Source: Mytilus trossulus
Taxonomy: Eukaryota; Mollusca; Bivalvia; Mytilida; Mytilidae
NCBI RefSeq assembly: GCF_036588685.1
Contig: NC_086386.1
Coordinates: 15,024,931 to 15,088,930 of the forward strand
Length of the DNA: 64,000 bases
Direction: 5' to 3'
Part shown: one piece after another, positions 20,076 through 32,212 of the stretch
Numbering within the stretch: the stretch's first letter is position 1
Layout of the letters: every line of letters begins with the position of its first letter
The notes under the pieces: model-generated
What the model was told of the DNA's origin: nothing
Databases searched by the model: none
What the model saw: the letters and a program-made list of their open reading frames with translations, nothing else
Program-made: the position numbers and the translations under genes

Positions 20076-20466
20076 ATAAGTCAATATTTGTTTATTGCAT
20101 AGCTTTTACTATTTGAATTCATTGGTGAAAGGTATTTATTTATTTTGTAAAGCTTAATATTTGCATCGTCACAAAATGTTTGGCGACCTTCTGTTGTTAC
20201 CTTCTGTGAGAATCTTATATATTTTAAAGATCCCTAATGAAATTTACATAAAACCAGCCGCGGAAAGGTTGCTTTGCCTATCGAGGTCGACATATACGTC
20301 CGTTTAATTGAAAATTCAAATGTGATAATATAGGAGGATTGAAAAGCAATCCTATCAAAGTTAGCCAAAGCTGTCCACCTCCTTTTATAGAAGCGAAACT
20401 ACATGGCCTCATGTAAAATGGATGAGTTGAAGACTTGATTGCTCTATTTCTACTTTCTAACGTTTG

Positions 20467-22837
20467 CACGGGTAGTAAGGTCGTCATATCGATAGTTTAG
20501 TACAGTGATTGTGTCATAGTTTGGATAAGTTTTGACATGGTTAATTTATGTTGCTACCCCAAACTATTGCCTCAGTTCTTTTCACACGAGCAGACAAAAA
20601 GCAAATAAGATGCTTGAATCTGTATTGGAGGTCAAACGGTCTATTTTGAACTTCTTAGAAAATTCAATGATATTTGTATGCTATCTATATTTGCCGTTTA
20701 TTATTTTTGCCTATTTGATTTTCAATTAACTAGCTAATATTAAATGTACGATGACGCAGGAAATACATAAATGAGACAGCAAACCCAAGAACACAAAAAC
20801 GAATTCTTCTATAATAGGATAAATTAAATAGGCCAAACTCTGTATCTACCTGTTTCTATAAAATGGGTAAATAAATTGGACAGAGACAACCAGAGATCTG
20901 AAACCATCAAACTAGTCTCAGTAAAGCGTAAATCAGTAAGGTATGAAATAGGATAACTTGTCGCGTCACTAGGTGCTGGACATTTTTGGTGAGTCGCAAC
21001 TTCGGAATTCAGTAAATATGTTTTTTTAAATTAAATGTGTAGAACCCTTCCTTTCACAATAGATAGCGCTTATAAATGCCCGTTCGGTGTTTTTGTTGAA
21101 CACTTAAATTTTCATGATTTCGTAATTAACAACTTCCTTTTAATTTGTTTAACTAAATACGTTTAGCATAAAAACAACTCAGTCAAATTCATAATTGTTG
21201 TTTTGTTTGTTATTTATTTACACGATTAGGCTCCAAATTTTCCCCAAATGCATTGAATTGGACTCATACAATTTTTCAGAGGCAACTACATCTATTGCTC
21301 CTTTAGACGGGTCATTTGATGCTGTTGGTGATACTTATTCATTTCTAGCATTCATAAAGTTTAAATGATATATTGTCTCATTTTCCAGATAATGACATTT
21401 TAGATATCATAACATGCTCTTTTATGGTACTGACGAATTCCTTGAGAACCTTGTGCAAATCCATCATATGGGTATACGATTGCACTTTTCCGTTTAGCAG
21501 TAGATCTTCGGGGTTTGTCAAACATTGAATGGCTACTGAAATAAATAAACGTAGTATTGTTTAATTAGTTCTTTAGGGTTCAAGTTTTTAGTATGACTGC
21601 AGCAATAAAAGATTTAAAAATTAAGAAACAAATATTAAAAAATAGGATCCTCTCAATATTGTTTAATATAATGCTATTCAATGAAAGTACAGTGTTAAAT
21701 ATATATCGTTATTTATTGCTAGATATAATCCAAAGATGCTCTCAATATTGGCAGCATAATTCCATCCTGAAATTTAAAAGACGCGTTCTAAGAATCATGA
21801 CTTTTTATCATTTGTTTGAAACTGGGTCCCACTAAATATCAGTACTTTATATTTGTGTTTTTAGTGTTTCTGTTATTTGATTGTCTTGTTTAAACCCGAT
21901 CTGGTGAGTTTAACATGTGTGGCATGGTAAAGGCGAAGAAGAGGTTGAGGAGATCGCAAACATGTTTTATTCCGCAATATTTTGTTTATACTGTCTCAAG
22001 TAAAGTGTCTGTAATGCCGTGAATATCGTATGTAACTGTGTATCATATTTTGCTATTTATTTTGGACAGAAATTCGGATGATGGTTTTCTAATTGGAATT
22101 CCTATACATCGAATTTTGTCGCAGCCTTTTATATCTTGCTAAGAAATATGGTTTTGTTCATTGTTGAATGTTGAAGGCCTCTTGATGACAAATAGCTGCT
22201 AACAACTACGTCATTATATCTCAGGTGGATAGTTATATCATTGGCAATCATATTGCATCTACTTATAACATATTACTACATTGTATGTGCGTTCTTATGT
22301 CCTTTTCTGTTTCAACTGGGACGATTTTTGTTAATTTTGATAGTAACTCTTCATTATATACGACAAGAATTACATAACTGAACCATGTCGAACATGAACC
22401 TAACCATGACACGAATGAACCAAACCATGACACAGTAATTTTGAATTGATTGAAAAAGTAGGTATTTTTCAGAATAATTGACCGCAGTGTTATATCACAA
22501 AGATATATTTGATGTAACAAACTGTAAAAAAAATTACTTTTTTTATGCACGATAAACCAATAAGCAAGTTTTAAATTTTGACATACGCAAGCTTTGTTCT
22601 GTATTAAATCATTAACCATATGATACAACTTGTGATGTAATAACATATTAACTTTATACAAAGGTACTTACCAGCTTGAATTAATGATCAGAAGTTCCGT
22701 TTACAAAGTATCTCAATGTTTACATTTTTGCATTGATTTTCATCAAAAAGACTTAACACCGTCATGTCAAACTTATCCAAACTATGACAAAATCACTGTA
22801 CTAAACGCTCCTCGATATGACGACCTTACTACCCGTG
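20467..22837. mobile_element. 2.4 kb CAC-ended TIR element with 5-bp GTTTG duplication (Transib-like?)
   Basis: The first 26 bp (CACGGGTAGTAAGGTCGTCA plus TATCGA) are repeated exactly in inverse at the right end, and homology continues imperfectly to about 75 bp ('TTTAGTACAGTGATT', 'GTCATAGTTTGGATAAGTTT'). GTTTG flanks both ends (20462-20466, 22838-22842). Copy A has the equivalent empty site 'AAACGTTGGGCACGATG' near 9970. Transib elements (relatives of RAG1) are known for 5-bp duplications and TIRs starting CAC; Chapaev also starts CAC but makes 4 bp. No transposase is visible: the longest frames (21593-21835 +, 22263-22661 -) show no known motif. So it is probably non-autonomous. Confidence 0.7.
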
Positions 22838-22842
22838 GTTTG

Positions 22843-24922
22843 GCACGATCGTCCTCGACACGACGTAATGTACACTCAAAAATGCGGCTTGGAAGAGGGT
22901 TTTTGACTTGTTTTATTCGTTTTTTTACATATTGGTTGATTCTGGTTCTGTTCGTTTTATGATGTCATTTTATCATGAATTACCACAAATTGTAGAAATC
23001 GATTTAATAATGTTAACCCTTTAAGTAGTTATTTCAACTTAAAATGCAGTACTGTTGCAAGTAATGCAGGAAGGAAAGATAAGACGGAAGTACATGTATA
23101 CGGTTTCCCATAAAAAAACATTTTTTTTAGATTTACAAAACTTTGATCATAGGATGTTTAACTTTCAAGGTGCATATCATCTGTTATTGTAAAATTTCTA
23201 GATGTCTTAATTCAACCCGAATACAAATATATCGTACACTCTGCAAGTAATTTTTTTCCCTTGGTTAAAATTGAATAGAATTGTATTTTCCCTGGCACAT
23301 AAGTTGTCGAAATATACCCCTGCACTTACTTGAACCTTGGCTTCAGAATTATTTCCCAAGTCATCTATAGTGTTTAACTTCTGATATACATTTTAAAATC
23401 TAGTAATCTACCCCTGGATAGTTCGCGAAAACGGCTTATGTAATCCCGGATTTTTATTAATTCGATGAAACGGTTTTCGTAGCTGTTTGGGATTCGTCTT
23501 TCAATAACCTCCATTTCATGCACAAGTTTATATTGACGAAAAGTTCCGCCTTCCCTAGTACAGGAATTACTTTCATCACGACAGTTACAACATGAATAGC
23601 AGGACAAATCGCGAAGTAAAACATTCTGTGAACTGGTATTAAGTCTTTTTATATTCGTGATTGCACCTTACTGAAGTGACGACTTTAATGCGGGGTTCAC
23701 ACATTGCCGATTATTGCTCCCGTTTGAGATCAGACAGCAATACGACACGAAAAGTGAAAAAAATCGGATTAGTATCCTCAATTATCTGGAATGTCCTATC
23801 ATTGTCCGAACACAGTCGTTTAAGTTCGTAACAGATTCTTACGGGTCGGGAAGGGTCCGAATAGTTCGGCAAAGCACCCCGACAGTTAGGTGCGTCCCGT
23901 AACATTCGGGACAACTCAGCCGATTTTGTCTAGTCGTATTACAATCGTGGCTATGTCGTGACTGATTCTGCTGTATCGGATCGAATTCCGAACAATGTCT
24001 TGTGTATTCTGGACGGTGTCTTGTGGAACGGGAATGATCTGGAGTACTTTTTCATAGTTGTTTTTCTGCCGATTGAGTCCAGATTGCATCCAGATCTTGT
24101 CGATTGCGAACCGTTTTTTGCCGAAACCGTTCCGAAACCGTCCCGTTATTAATACGAAATTAATCAATGATTCCCACGTTAGAGTCCCGACAATAACAGA
24201 ATACAATACGACTGAGACCAGACAAAGCCGTTTGCAATGCGATAGAGCGGACCGTGATAGGATTACGTTCCGACAGTACCTGATCATCCCGAATATGCCG
24301 ACAGTTTTCTAACGGATATCTTCCGTCAGCGTCGGTTCACTGTCTGGTCACTGTCTGATCTCTGTCGGATTACTTTCGGTAGAGTCGGGACGAAGTCGTG
24401 ACATACTCGGTCGAATTTTACCTGGCGAAAAATACAAATCGGGTTAGAAGCGGATTCAGAACGGGATTATCGGGACTAATTCGCTTAGAAACGGTTGAAT
24501 ATCGTCGCTTCCTGAGCACTATCTGATTGTTGTCGTGATCAAATTATTTTTTTTATAAATTTTGATTTAAGTTTGAATTTCCATCCACGATTCACAGGAT
24601 CTTGATCAGACTTTTGATAAATTTTAATCGGGAAAGGTCCTGTCGAGGACGGTAGTAAAAATCGTGAATGTGTGACCCCAGCTTAAATGATCTATTTCAT
24701 AGTACTTCCGCAACATAAATTTCAATTCGAATTTTCCATTTAGAGGACTGTCTCGGTGTCTCAAATTTGTCTTTGCAAAAGATGGACGAAGTTCATGTAA
24801 TGAGATATCACCCTCTCCCCCATTTCAACATTCTTCTAAATAAATCGTTAAAAGCTGTAAATAAATAATCAAAATTGCAAAATTTAACATATGTCGAACC
24901 TTTGTCTCCGGCCTTAGTCTGT
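22843..24922. repeat. Large repeat unit, copy B (middle part)
   Basis: Resumes with 'GGCACGATCGTCC' (equivalent to 9980 in copy A). It follows copy A through 'AAAATGCAGTACTGTTGCAAG', 'GGATGTTTAACTTTCAAGG', 'CTGTGAACTGGTATTAAG' and 'GAAGTTCATGTAATG', to 'CCTTAGTCTG' at 24920, interrupted by the TTAA element at 23689-24682. Frames at 23374-23607 and in the TTAA element do not resemble known proteins. Confidence 0.75.
23689..24682. mobile_element. TTAA-flanked 1 kb TIR element (MITE)
   Basis: TTAA lies on both sides (23685-23688, 24683-24686), and copy A has the empty site 'CGACTTTAAATGATC' near 10770. The left end reads TGCGGGGTTCACACATTG and the right end read inward GCTGGGGTCACACATTCA. TTAA targets suggest piggyBac or Kolobok, but there is no transposase. 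Overlapping short frames on both strands (123 aa at 23916-24287, minus) look spurious. Confidence 0.75.
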
Positions 24923-27900
24923 TAGTGGGAGATATTATGGACATAATTGTGCAAATCGTGATACAAGCATGAAATTTGGTATATAGGTTGACTAAATGAT
25001 ATTTAAAAAAAAGAAATCCGCTGCTGGCCATCAAAGTTTTTTATTTTTCAAAATGGCCACCGCCCATTTGGAAATGGCGTCATATCCAATTGGCTACATT
25101 TCGTAAATCATTTTAAAGCTGTTTGATATTGATAATCTATTGTAAGTTTTGATAAAACTTCAATTAAAATGCGTAAAGTGCGATAAAACACTACATAAAT
25201 GAAGAACAGGTGACTTCTGGTTCCAAAATGGCGGCAACAACGTGGAAAATGTAAATTTTATCATTTATATCAACTTAACGAGATATATCACGGTCTTTGT
25301 CCGGTTCAAATGCATAAATACAGGTTGGCTATCTTATAACTATCTGACAGTGAACAATACACACACCAGAACGGTAGCATTTACAGTTACCCATACAGCT
25401 TAGTTTCTTGCATTTACATTTAAAAAAAAATCCTGACACGCGGATGCAACGGCAGCCAAAGAAATCCATTTTGGTTTCCAACTGTGATTGTTTTTGTTTT
25501 TTTTTCCAACTCGACTGTTCATGACTTGGTACAATAACCTGTCTAATGCATAAATACGGATGAGCCCAAACATGCTCACTTGATATGCTTCTCTTTTGAT
25601 GTGATCCGGCTGAGAACTTCTGGTAGGCAGAATAGCATCATAAAGCCGCTGCTTCCTTGCAAACGATTCAATCGTGCCTCCTTAACAGCAAATGTTGATG
25701 TTGCAATACATGATGCAAACAAATGCTCCTATGTTGTCAATGTCTGTGTTTTAATACAAAAGCGGGGTAAAAAAAGTCCGTTACATCAGGGAATACTTTT
25801 ATGTGTGCCAAGTTGACCTCTTTACTTTACCATGAAATGCCGACACAGTGTCACACCCATTAAATGCATGGCAGAAAAGAAGAGCAGCTACATGAGAACC
25901 AATCGAATTTGCTCTGACATGTAGAGGAAGCCATAGAAAGCCTATATTTATTCTAAAACCTATGCACAATTTGTCCACACCTTATCTTCAATTTGTAATG
26001 CTACTACATTTGTGTTAGTACTACTTTTAACAATCATTTCCAGCAGCATCTTTTCATGGATAATCATCCGTGTATCTGTTTCTTCAAGGTAGCTGGGAAT
26101 TATCCTGGAAGTATTAAAATTGCAAAGAATATTTTCACGTTGAGTAACATAAGCATTTTTATAAATCTCCAAAGAATTATGTTGACAAGAAACTTAAACA
26201 AGTCCGTTTTGTTATCATCCATCTTTACAGAGAAAACTACTCCAAACCCATGGTGTGCTACCAGTACCATCAACTAGCACCAATACCTTGGCTTTTTTCT
26301 CGTTCAAGCCTTTAAATAATTTATTAATAAACATCAAATACAATGTCTATTCTTGGATACTTATCATTGCAAGATTTTAGTCTATAAGGCAGTATGACAT
26401 CATTTGCATAATCATTATCTTTTTTTGCTCCACATGGTGGCCTGGAACAAACCATTGCTGTTCCATCAATGACAAATGCGTCAGCATTTGGATCAGTTGA
26501 TGGGAAATCGCAAAATGTTTCAAGTATACCTCCTTGTTGCGATTTAATTCCACTGTTTAAAGTGACATTCAGAGACAAAGACTGAGGAGCATTTTGGTTT
26601 TCATGGCTAAAGAAATCTTCAAAGTCAAACTGTCTACTTAGACAGGAAATTAAAGTAAAACAAAGAGATCACAATTACTTTACCGGTTCTCCAGTTGTGT
26701 TTTTGACAAGACGTTTCCAGTTTCATTTTACGCCTTTTATAGGGAGTTTTTCTGTTTTATCTGGTTCTAAAAAGCAGATTCCCTTTCGTTTTGCATTTGC
26801 TTCAAAAGACATCTGTATTGTTAGGACCCAATATCTTGGAGTTTATGTACATATCTTACTTGCTTCCGAATCCAAAACTTCCACAAATGAGCAAATTGTG
26901 TACAAATCTGACGACTCTTCTAGAAACGAATTTCCAAAGTAGTTCATCACTTTGGAAGCCTTTGAAGTTTTTTGAAGAAATACTTTTATGTATTGTAGAG
27001 TCTTCATGATGTCGTTTATCTGCGATAGAATGAATCAAACCACTAGATCTTAAAATTCATATACCGGTCTACTGACTTCTGGTCCAGCTACCATCCGTCG
27101 TCCTAAAGGGATATTCGGTTAAACGTATGGCACCAACATCGCTCTTCACAATTGCATTATTCTGTGTTTATGCCTGACAAGTTGTGACATTATAAAACAA
27201 CTATCTGGTCTTACACAAAGTAAAATTACCACTTGCAAATTCGATTGCCACCCGTGGGTGATGTTCGTGAAGGAATGCCATACCTCGGAAATTGATCGCC
27301 ATCGGTAACTATCGAGCACAATCAACATGATCAAGACAAACAAAATACGTATCCTGCTTAGAAAGAACTGTTTGTAAAGTACGATATCTGACTTGTGAAT
27401 TGGGCGTACAACCGAAAGCACAAGAAGTTCTTAATTCATAATTGAACACCAGAAATTAAACTGTGGTCGCAATGACTCTCTTTACTTACACCAGTTGATC
27501 AAATATTTAAACGTCACGGTCATGGGTTATATGTTCTGCGTTTACACGTTTATAAGTTGACATTATCGATTTAAGCAAAACGCATGCTATCGTCGATGTG
27601 CGTGTTGAGTTCTTATTACATTTGAACATATATAAAAAGAATCTGCCATTCTAGGTGTTGCAATATCTGCTTCAATGAGGGCACATGTCCATCAACTACC
27701 ACGCAATATTTCACTCAGACTTTTAAAACAAGTCATTGTAATGGACAATCCACCAAACATAACAATAAACTTATCTTCTGCGTACAAATCTGGCCATTCC
27801 CACTAAAATTACTTAGCCAATACCAAAGTGGTTGATTTGCAGCTATAACTATGGTTGCCCGGGATTTAGAAAGTTAATAACCTTTTCCCCCTTATTCAAT

Positions 27901-28541
27901 GAATGCTTGATCATTGCACCTGAACGGACCTGTTTTCAAACAGTGGTATCATAAAAGTTACACGAACTTGAACAGAAGAGCATAGATGTTTAGAAAAATG
28001 AAATGATGACAAAGATATGTTAACAAAATCCAAATCCTCATCTGTATTATGAACTACGATCTCTCTTTATGTCTATAATTAGTCTGCTCATGCGCGAAAT
28101 TGTTAAACGCATGTGTATCATAACCTTAAAAATGATATCAAACAAATTCATAACGTCATTAAAAATCCAAAATTGCTAAGTATATAATGAAAAGTTTTTG
28201 TGTGAATTTTATAACATTTGCGCGCATGCGCAAACCCTGAACATACAAACTATTCATTTCTAGTATATATGTCACATGAAAAGAAGGTAGCCACCAAATC
28301 TGATAATCTTTTATTCTAAAAGAAGGTCAAAGAAAATGTTTTCCAGGAAAATAGGTATTTTAAACCTGGAAAAAAAAGCCATTTTAGATATAGTGGTGGC
28401 CATCTTTATTTTTTTTATTTTTTTTTATGGCCAGCAGTTATTTCTTAAAAAGTATTTAATAATTATGCTTCGTTCTAATTTTCATGCTTGTATCATCATT
28501 TGCACAAATCACTCCATTTTACTTGCTAATATCTTCCACTA
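24923..28541. mobile_element. 3.6 kb TIR DNA transposon carrying a PIN/XPG-like gene, second family
   Basis: The left end begins TAGTGGGAGATATTA and the right end read inward TAGTGGAAGATATTA. Both share 'TTGTGCAAAT', 'GATACAAGCATGAAA' and 'CTGCTGGCCAT', about 120-150 bp in all. TGT flanks each side (24920-24922, 28542-28544). The interrupted unit continues at 28545 with 'AGCAACATGCACTATT', which directly follows 'GAGTCTA' in copy A near 11020, confirming the boundaries. It contains a decayed member of the same gene family as the 2987-6677 element, also on the minus strand. Equal size, TAGT ends and a 3-bp duplication link the two. Confidence 0.75.
25830..27040 (-). pseudogene. Decayed PIN/XPG-like nuclease-family gene, second copy
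   Basis: Minus-strand fragments in the family's order: a region near 26860-26940 followed by 'DFPSTDPNADAFVIDGTAMV' and 'YANDVILPYRL' (26380-26500), then 'YPRIDIVFDVY' (26330). Next are 'IPSYLEETDTRMIIHEKML' (26030-26100) and 'CHAFNGCDTVSAFHGKVK' (25825-25880). EETDT and GCD hold acidic residues at positions like the E.D and D of PIN/XPG nucleases (inference). Frames are broken by stops and shifts. Family members are usually annotated only as uncharacterised. Its position inside TIRs at 24923-28541 indicates it travelled with that element. Confidence 0.7.
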
Positions 28542-28544
28542 TGT

Positions 28545-28930
28545 AGCAACATGCACTATTCTTTTCTTTTCGGCAGTAATCATCAACTTCTTTTTCTTAA
28601 TTGACACTTTAGCACATGTATTAACGTCGGAAATAAGCGTCTTTAGGATTTTAGACGTTTTCAGACGTGTGGACAAATTGGCTACCATTTTGTAATGTGT
28701 GGAAGCATTGTATTCCTGTAAGACCTAAACATGCAGTTAATAAGAAAAGAATCTTGGCATTTTTTACTTTTCGTGTATCTCACTTTTGTTTTGGTCAACT
28801 ATAGAAAATAAGCGTTAACTGCTTTGAAAAATGAAATATCAACTTGGACAAAATGGCTACCGTTTGAAAAACGACTGTGTAGAGAAGATGTTATTGAATC
28901 AGCAATATTTGAACTCACGAACAATGAGGA
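28545..28930. repeat. Large repeat unit, copy B (last part), with the empty TTA site
   Basis: 'AGCAACATGCACTATT...CGGCAGTAATCATCAAC' equals 11027-11070 of copy A. It then runs through 'CGTCGGAAATAAGCGTCTTTA' (28625-28645) without the 7.9 kb insertion and continues as 19075-19370. A plus-strand frame (28336-28695) crosses the TIR junction and is not a gene. Confidence 0.75.
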
Positions 28931-29489
28931 AAAATTTGTACTTTTGTTAGATATTATTATTGTCTCACTCTTTTCATTAATTTTCTATTCAGCAGTTAAC
29001 TGACATGCCAGCTCCAGACCTCAATTAAACTGATTGAAAGATTATGTCTTCATCATATGAATATCAGGTACAATCCCTCCCTTTAGGGGTTAAGTATCAT
29101 ACTATCATGAAATATATGAGAAGAACATAACCCGTGTCATGCCAACAACTGTTTTTTTTAGAAATAAATGTGTTTAGTTCCGATGCAAAGACCCTATCAG
29201 TGAATCAATGTTTAAGCCAAAATATTCAATCTTTAATGACCTGACAACAGTATCGTAACTATACCCTCTTTTAATAAGTCTATTTAAAGGTTTTGTATAT
29301 TTGTTTATTGCATAACTTTTGCTATTTGAATTCATTGCTTAAAGATATTTATTTATAATGTAAATTTTAATGTATTGCATCGTTGCAAAATTTTTTGTTA
29401 CCTTCTGTGAGAAACTTATTTATTTTATAGAACCCATCCAAGTTTACCATGATATCAACCGTAATCATGCTGTCATGGCAGTAAAGGTT
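28931..29489. repeat. Non-coding DNA with a fragment of the large unit (copy C)
   Basis: About 29275-29430 matches the 'TGCTATTTGAATTCATTGCTTAAAG' to 'TTACCTTCTGTGAGAAACTTAT' segment (compare 9640-9760 and 20100-20230), followed by unrelated sequence. 28931-29270 shows nothing recognisable. Confidence 0.55.
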
Positions 29490-29680
29490 GATATAAAGAG
29501 ATATAGGAAGATGTGGTGTGAGTGCCAATGAGACAACTCTCCATCCAAATAACAATTTAAAAATTAAACCATTATAGGTTAAAGTACGGCCTTCAACACG
29601 GAGCCTTGGCTCACACCGAACAACAAGCTATAAAGGGCCCCAAAATTACTAGTGTAAAACCATTCAAACGGGAATAAAGG
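29490..29680 (+). repeat. Mussel dispersed repeat (GGAAGATGTGGTGTGAGTGCC)
   Basis: 'GATATAGGAAGATGTGGTGT', 'GAGACAACTCTCCATCCAAA', 'TACGGCCTTCAACACGGAGC', 'AAGGGCCCCAAAATTACTAG'. The reverse complement of nearly the same sequence is at 62930-63112, with partial copies at 60575-60640, 18409-18560 and 63865-63965. It lacks coding potential. Confidence 0.8.
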
Positions 29681-29734
29681 ACTGTTTAATGCAAGATTAA
29701 TATTTGAAATTATATCAGGACTTACACGCAACCA

Positions 29735-30729
29735 ATCAAGGCTTTTTGTTAAAAGGGTGAATGGAAGTATTGATTGCTCTATTACTACTTTCAAACGTTG
29801 GGCACGATGTTCCTACAACCCCTAGAATTAAAAACAGAATTTTCGAAATTTCATCAACAAAACAAAATAAAAATGTTAGAAAACATTACCAATATTAAAA
29901 CAAATTCAATGTATGTTTGAAATTATGTTTTTACAGCTCTTATCATATACTAAGTAATATCTAGTATATTTGAGGATTAAGACAACAAAGCTTTGTGAAA
30001 AAAACAGATGTCCAACGTTACATCTATGAAAAACTGTTCTAACTATTTTGTATATTGATCCAATTTCAAAAGTCTTATTCTTTGATCTTTTTGATTCTTA
30101 GCAGGAACAACGACATGACGTGTCGATTTTTTGTATAGCCGTTTTTTTTCCAAATTTTATTTGACCTAATGGCTGCATATTAAGCTGGAATAAGAAAAAT
30201 GTCCAACGACTTTTTCGTTAACTCAACAATTGAAAGTGAATTTTATAAGTAGATATAGCAGAAAATTAATGAAAAGACAGAGAAATTTTACTACATGTTA
30301 CTCCAATAAAATTACACTGATGACACAATAAAAATAAGAGATGCATGGTATACGCTAAGTAAGGATGAAACCTAACAAAAAAAAGTATGATTGATAAATA
30401 TATGTAAGAAGATATGAACATGATATATTTAAACAAAATCATTCGATTATGGAAAACTCGACAAATCTCAAACACTTAATCTTTCCATATAAACCATAAT
30501 TTCTTTACAAGCTGTTCAGACTGTTGTTTTTTTCTAGTGATCTGATGATTTAAAATCCTGACAGGTCTATCAGAAATGCTGTCGATTACATTTAAATTTT
30601 ATCAGTCATGAGAATTATTGAAAACTGTAAGAAGTGTTGTTTCTGGTTATTTTTTTCTTGGTCGTAAATATCAAACTAACAACTATATCACCCGAGAGAC
30701 ACGTAGAAACGGCCACTCTTTTCCATCCT
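29735..30729. other. Short copy-C fragment, then unassigned DNA
   Basis: 29740-29820 again matches the unit ('CTACTTTCAAACGTTGGGCA', 'CGATGTTCCTACAAC'), another empty equivalent of the GTTTG site. From 29821 to 30729 I see AT-rich DNA with no gene or known repeat. Confidence 0.5.
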
Positions 30730-31310
30730 TAACATAATGATGAGTCAAAGCCCATACCGCAAACTCCGCTTTAAAAGGCCCCGAACTGACAATGTAAAAC
30801 AATTCAAACCAGAAAACTGGCGGCCTTATTTATGTACAAAAAAATGAACGAAATACAAAAAAAAAAGAAGATGTGGTATGATTGCCATGTTGAGACAACT
30901 CTCCACAAGAGACCAATGTGACACAGTTATTAACAGTTATGGGTTACCGTACGACCTTCAACAACGGGCAAAGCCCATACCGCATACTCAGCTTTAAAAG
31001 GACCCGAACTGACAATGTAAAACAATTCAAACCAGAAAACTATCGGCCGTAATTATGTACAAAAAATGAACGAAATACAAAAAAAAGAAAATGTGGTATG
31101 ATTGCCATGTTGAGACAACTCTCCACAAGAGACCAATATGACACAGATATTAACAATTATAGGTTACCGTACGACCTTCAACAACGGGCAAAGCCCATAC
31201 CGCATACTCAGCTTTTAAAGGCCCCGAACTTACAATGTAAAACAATTCAAACCAGAAAACTATCGGCCTTATTTATGTACAAAAAAAATGAACGAAAAAC
31301 AAATATGTAA
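30730..31310 (+). repeat. ~220 bp tandem repeat, about 2.6 copies
   Basis: 'AAGCCCATACCGCA' occurs at about 30749, 30972 and 31192 and 'ATGTGGTATGATTGCCATGT' at 30871 and 31091, giving a period of 220-223 bp. The unit is a diverged relative of the 29490 dispersed repeat (GAGACAACTCTCCA, ACGACCTTCAACA). The 70-codon frame 31098-31310 lies inside it and is not a gene. Confidence 0.85.
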
Positions 31311-32116
31311 CAGATAAACAAACAACAACCACTGAACTACAGGCTCCTTACTTGAATGTTCATAACATACTAAATCATATGTTCATATTAAATTGATAGA
31401 AACCAAAAATTGGGAATATTGTAAATAAAGGAGGAGGGATTAAAAAATAGCATTTTCCTGTCCCCAATAACCTATGACTTATGATACTTTTGCTGAAATT
31501 CTCCAGTCATTCAATATTTTACAAAATTCTTCCAACAACACTTTACATACTTTAAACTACGCTCTGAATGCCCGATTTTGCGGGTGTGTTCTAGTAACAT
31601 AGAAAACTAAAGAATAAGCAACACGAACCCAACCAAAATCTAGGGGTTATCTCAGTTGCTCCGGAAGTTTTTATCCTTCTGGTAACTGAATGTTTTCATT
31701 AATATGTGCATTAGTTTTAAGACATTCAATCTAGATAAGCAAAAAACGAGGGCATCACTTTTGCCTAGGTCACTGCATCACCTTTTAAAAATACACATAG
31801 CATATCTATTTGAACATTTTAGGTATATTAGCCTTGAGAAATGAACATTTATAAGATTTTAGGCATAAACAACTTTTTTATTCTTATTGATATTTATTAA
31901 GTAAAATTTCATTAAAAGTTTGCTTTAAAAGTAAAACACATTTTTTTTTTTATATCAAGTGTTTTCTTATTTATGTCACGGAACTTACTTGTGACTTTTT
32001 GTCCTATAATTTGTTCCATTTCTCACCTATTTTAAAAAAGAAATGTTATCTTATTCTCATCGTAATTATTATATAAAATTTCTTTTTATAAACCATTTCC
32101 ATAAATATATTCATTG
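31311..32116. other. Unassigned AT-rich DNA
   Basis: No gene, RNA or repeat recognised. A 'GAATGCCCGATTTTGCGGGTGTG' patch is the only GC-rich feature. Confidence 0.4.
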
Positions 32117-32212
32117 GTGTGCCGAGTTTGTATAGGTAATGTGCCGAGTTTGTATAGGCCGAGTTTGTACTATGCCGAGTTTAACATGACCCGAGTTTGT
32201 AGTGTGCCGAGA
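32117..32212 (+). repeat. Short minisatellite (GTGCCGAGTTTGTATAGG)
   Basis: Five diverged copies of a ~18-20 bp unit with the constant core CCGAGTTTGTA. The 63-codon frame over it is a by-product. Confidence 0.9.

Larger units (their letters stand above)
19455..20466. repeat. Large repeat unit, copy B (first part)
   Basis: Matches 9205-9970 of copy A: palindrome array, 'GCCCCCAATAATAAGAAAAGCCCC' with a C19 expansion (19717-19735), 'GAGAGTCCCCGAAATGTTGTGTGGCAG', 'CTATTTGAATTCATTGGTGAAAG'. It carries a ~200 bp inserted repeat at 19877-20075. It breaks at 20466 where the CAC-ended element begins. Confidence 0.75.

Noticed and set aside
22263..22661. 132-codon minus frame inside the CAC-ended element as possible transposase
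   Set aside because: No acidic catalytic pattern or similarity to Transib/RAG1-like proteins that I can see; its 3' end is arbitrary and composition looks like random AT-rich translation.
23711..24312. Overlapping frames on both strands of the TTAA element
   Set aside because: Short, mutually overlapping and without motifs; better explained by lack of stops in locally GC-richer non-coding DNA.
28336..28695. 119-codon plus frame
   Set aside because: Spans the right TIR of the 24923-28541 element into the repeat unit, so it joins two unrelated sequences.
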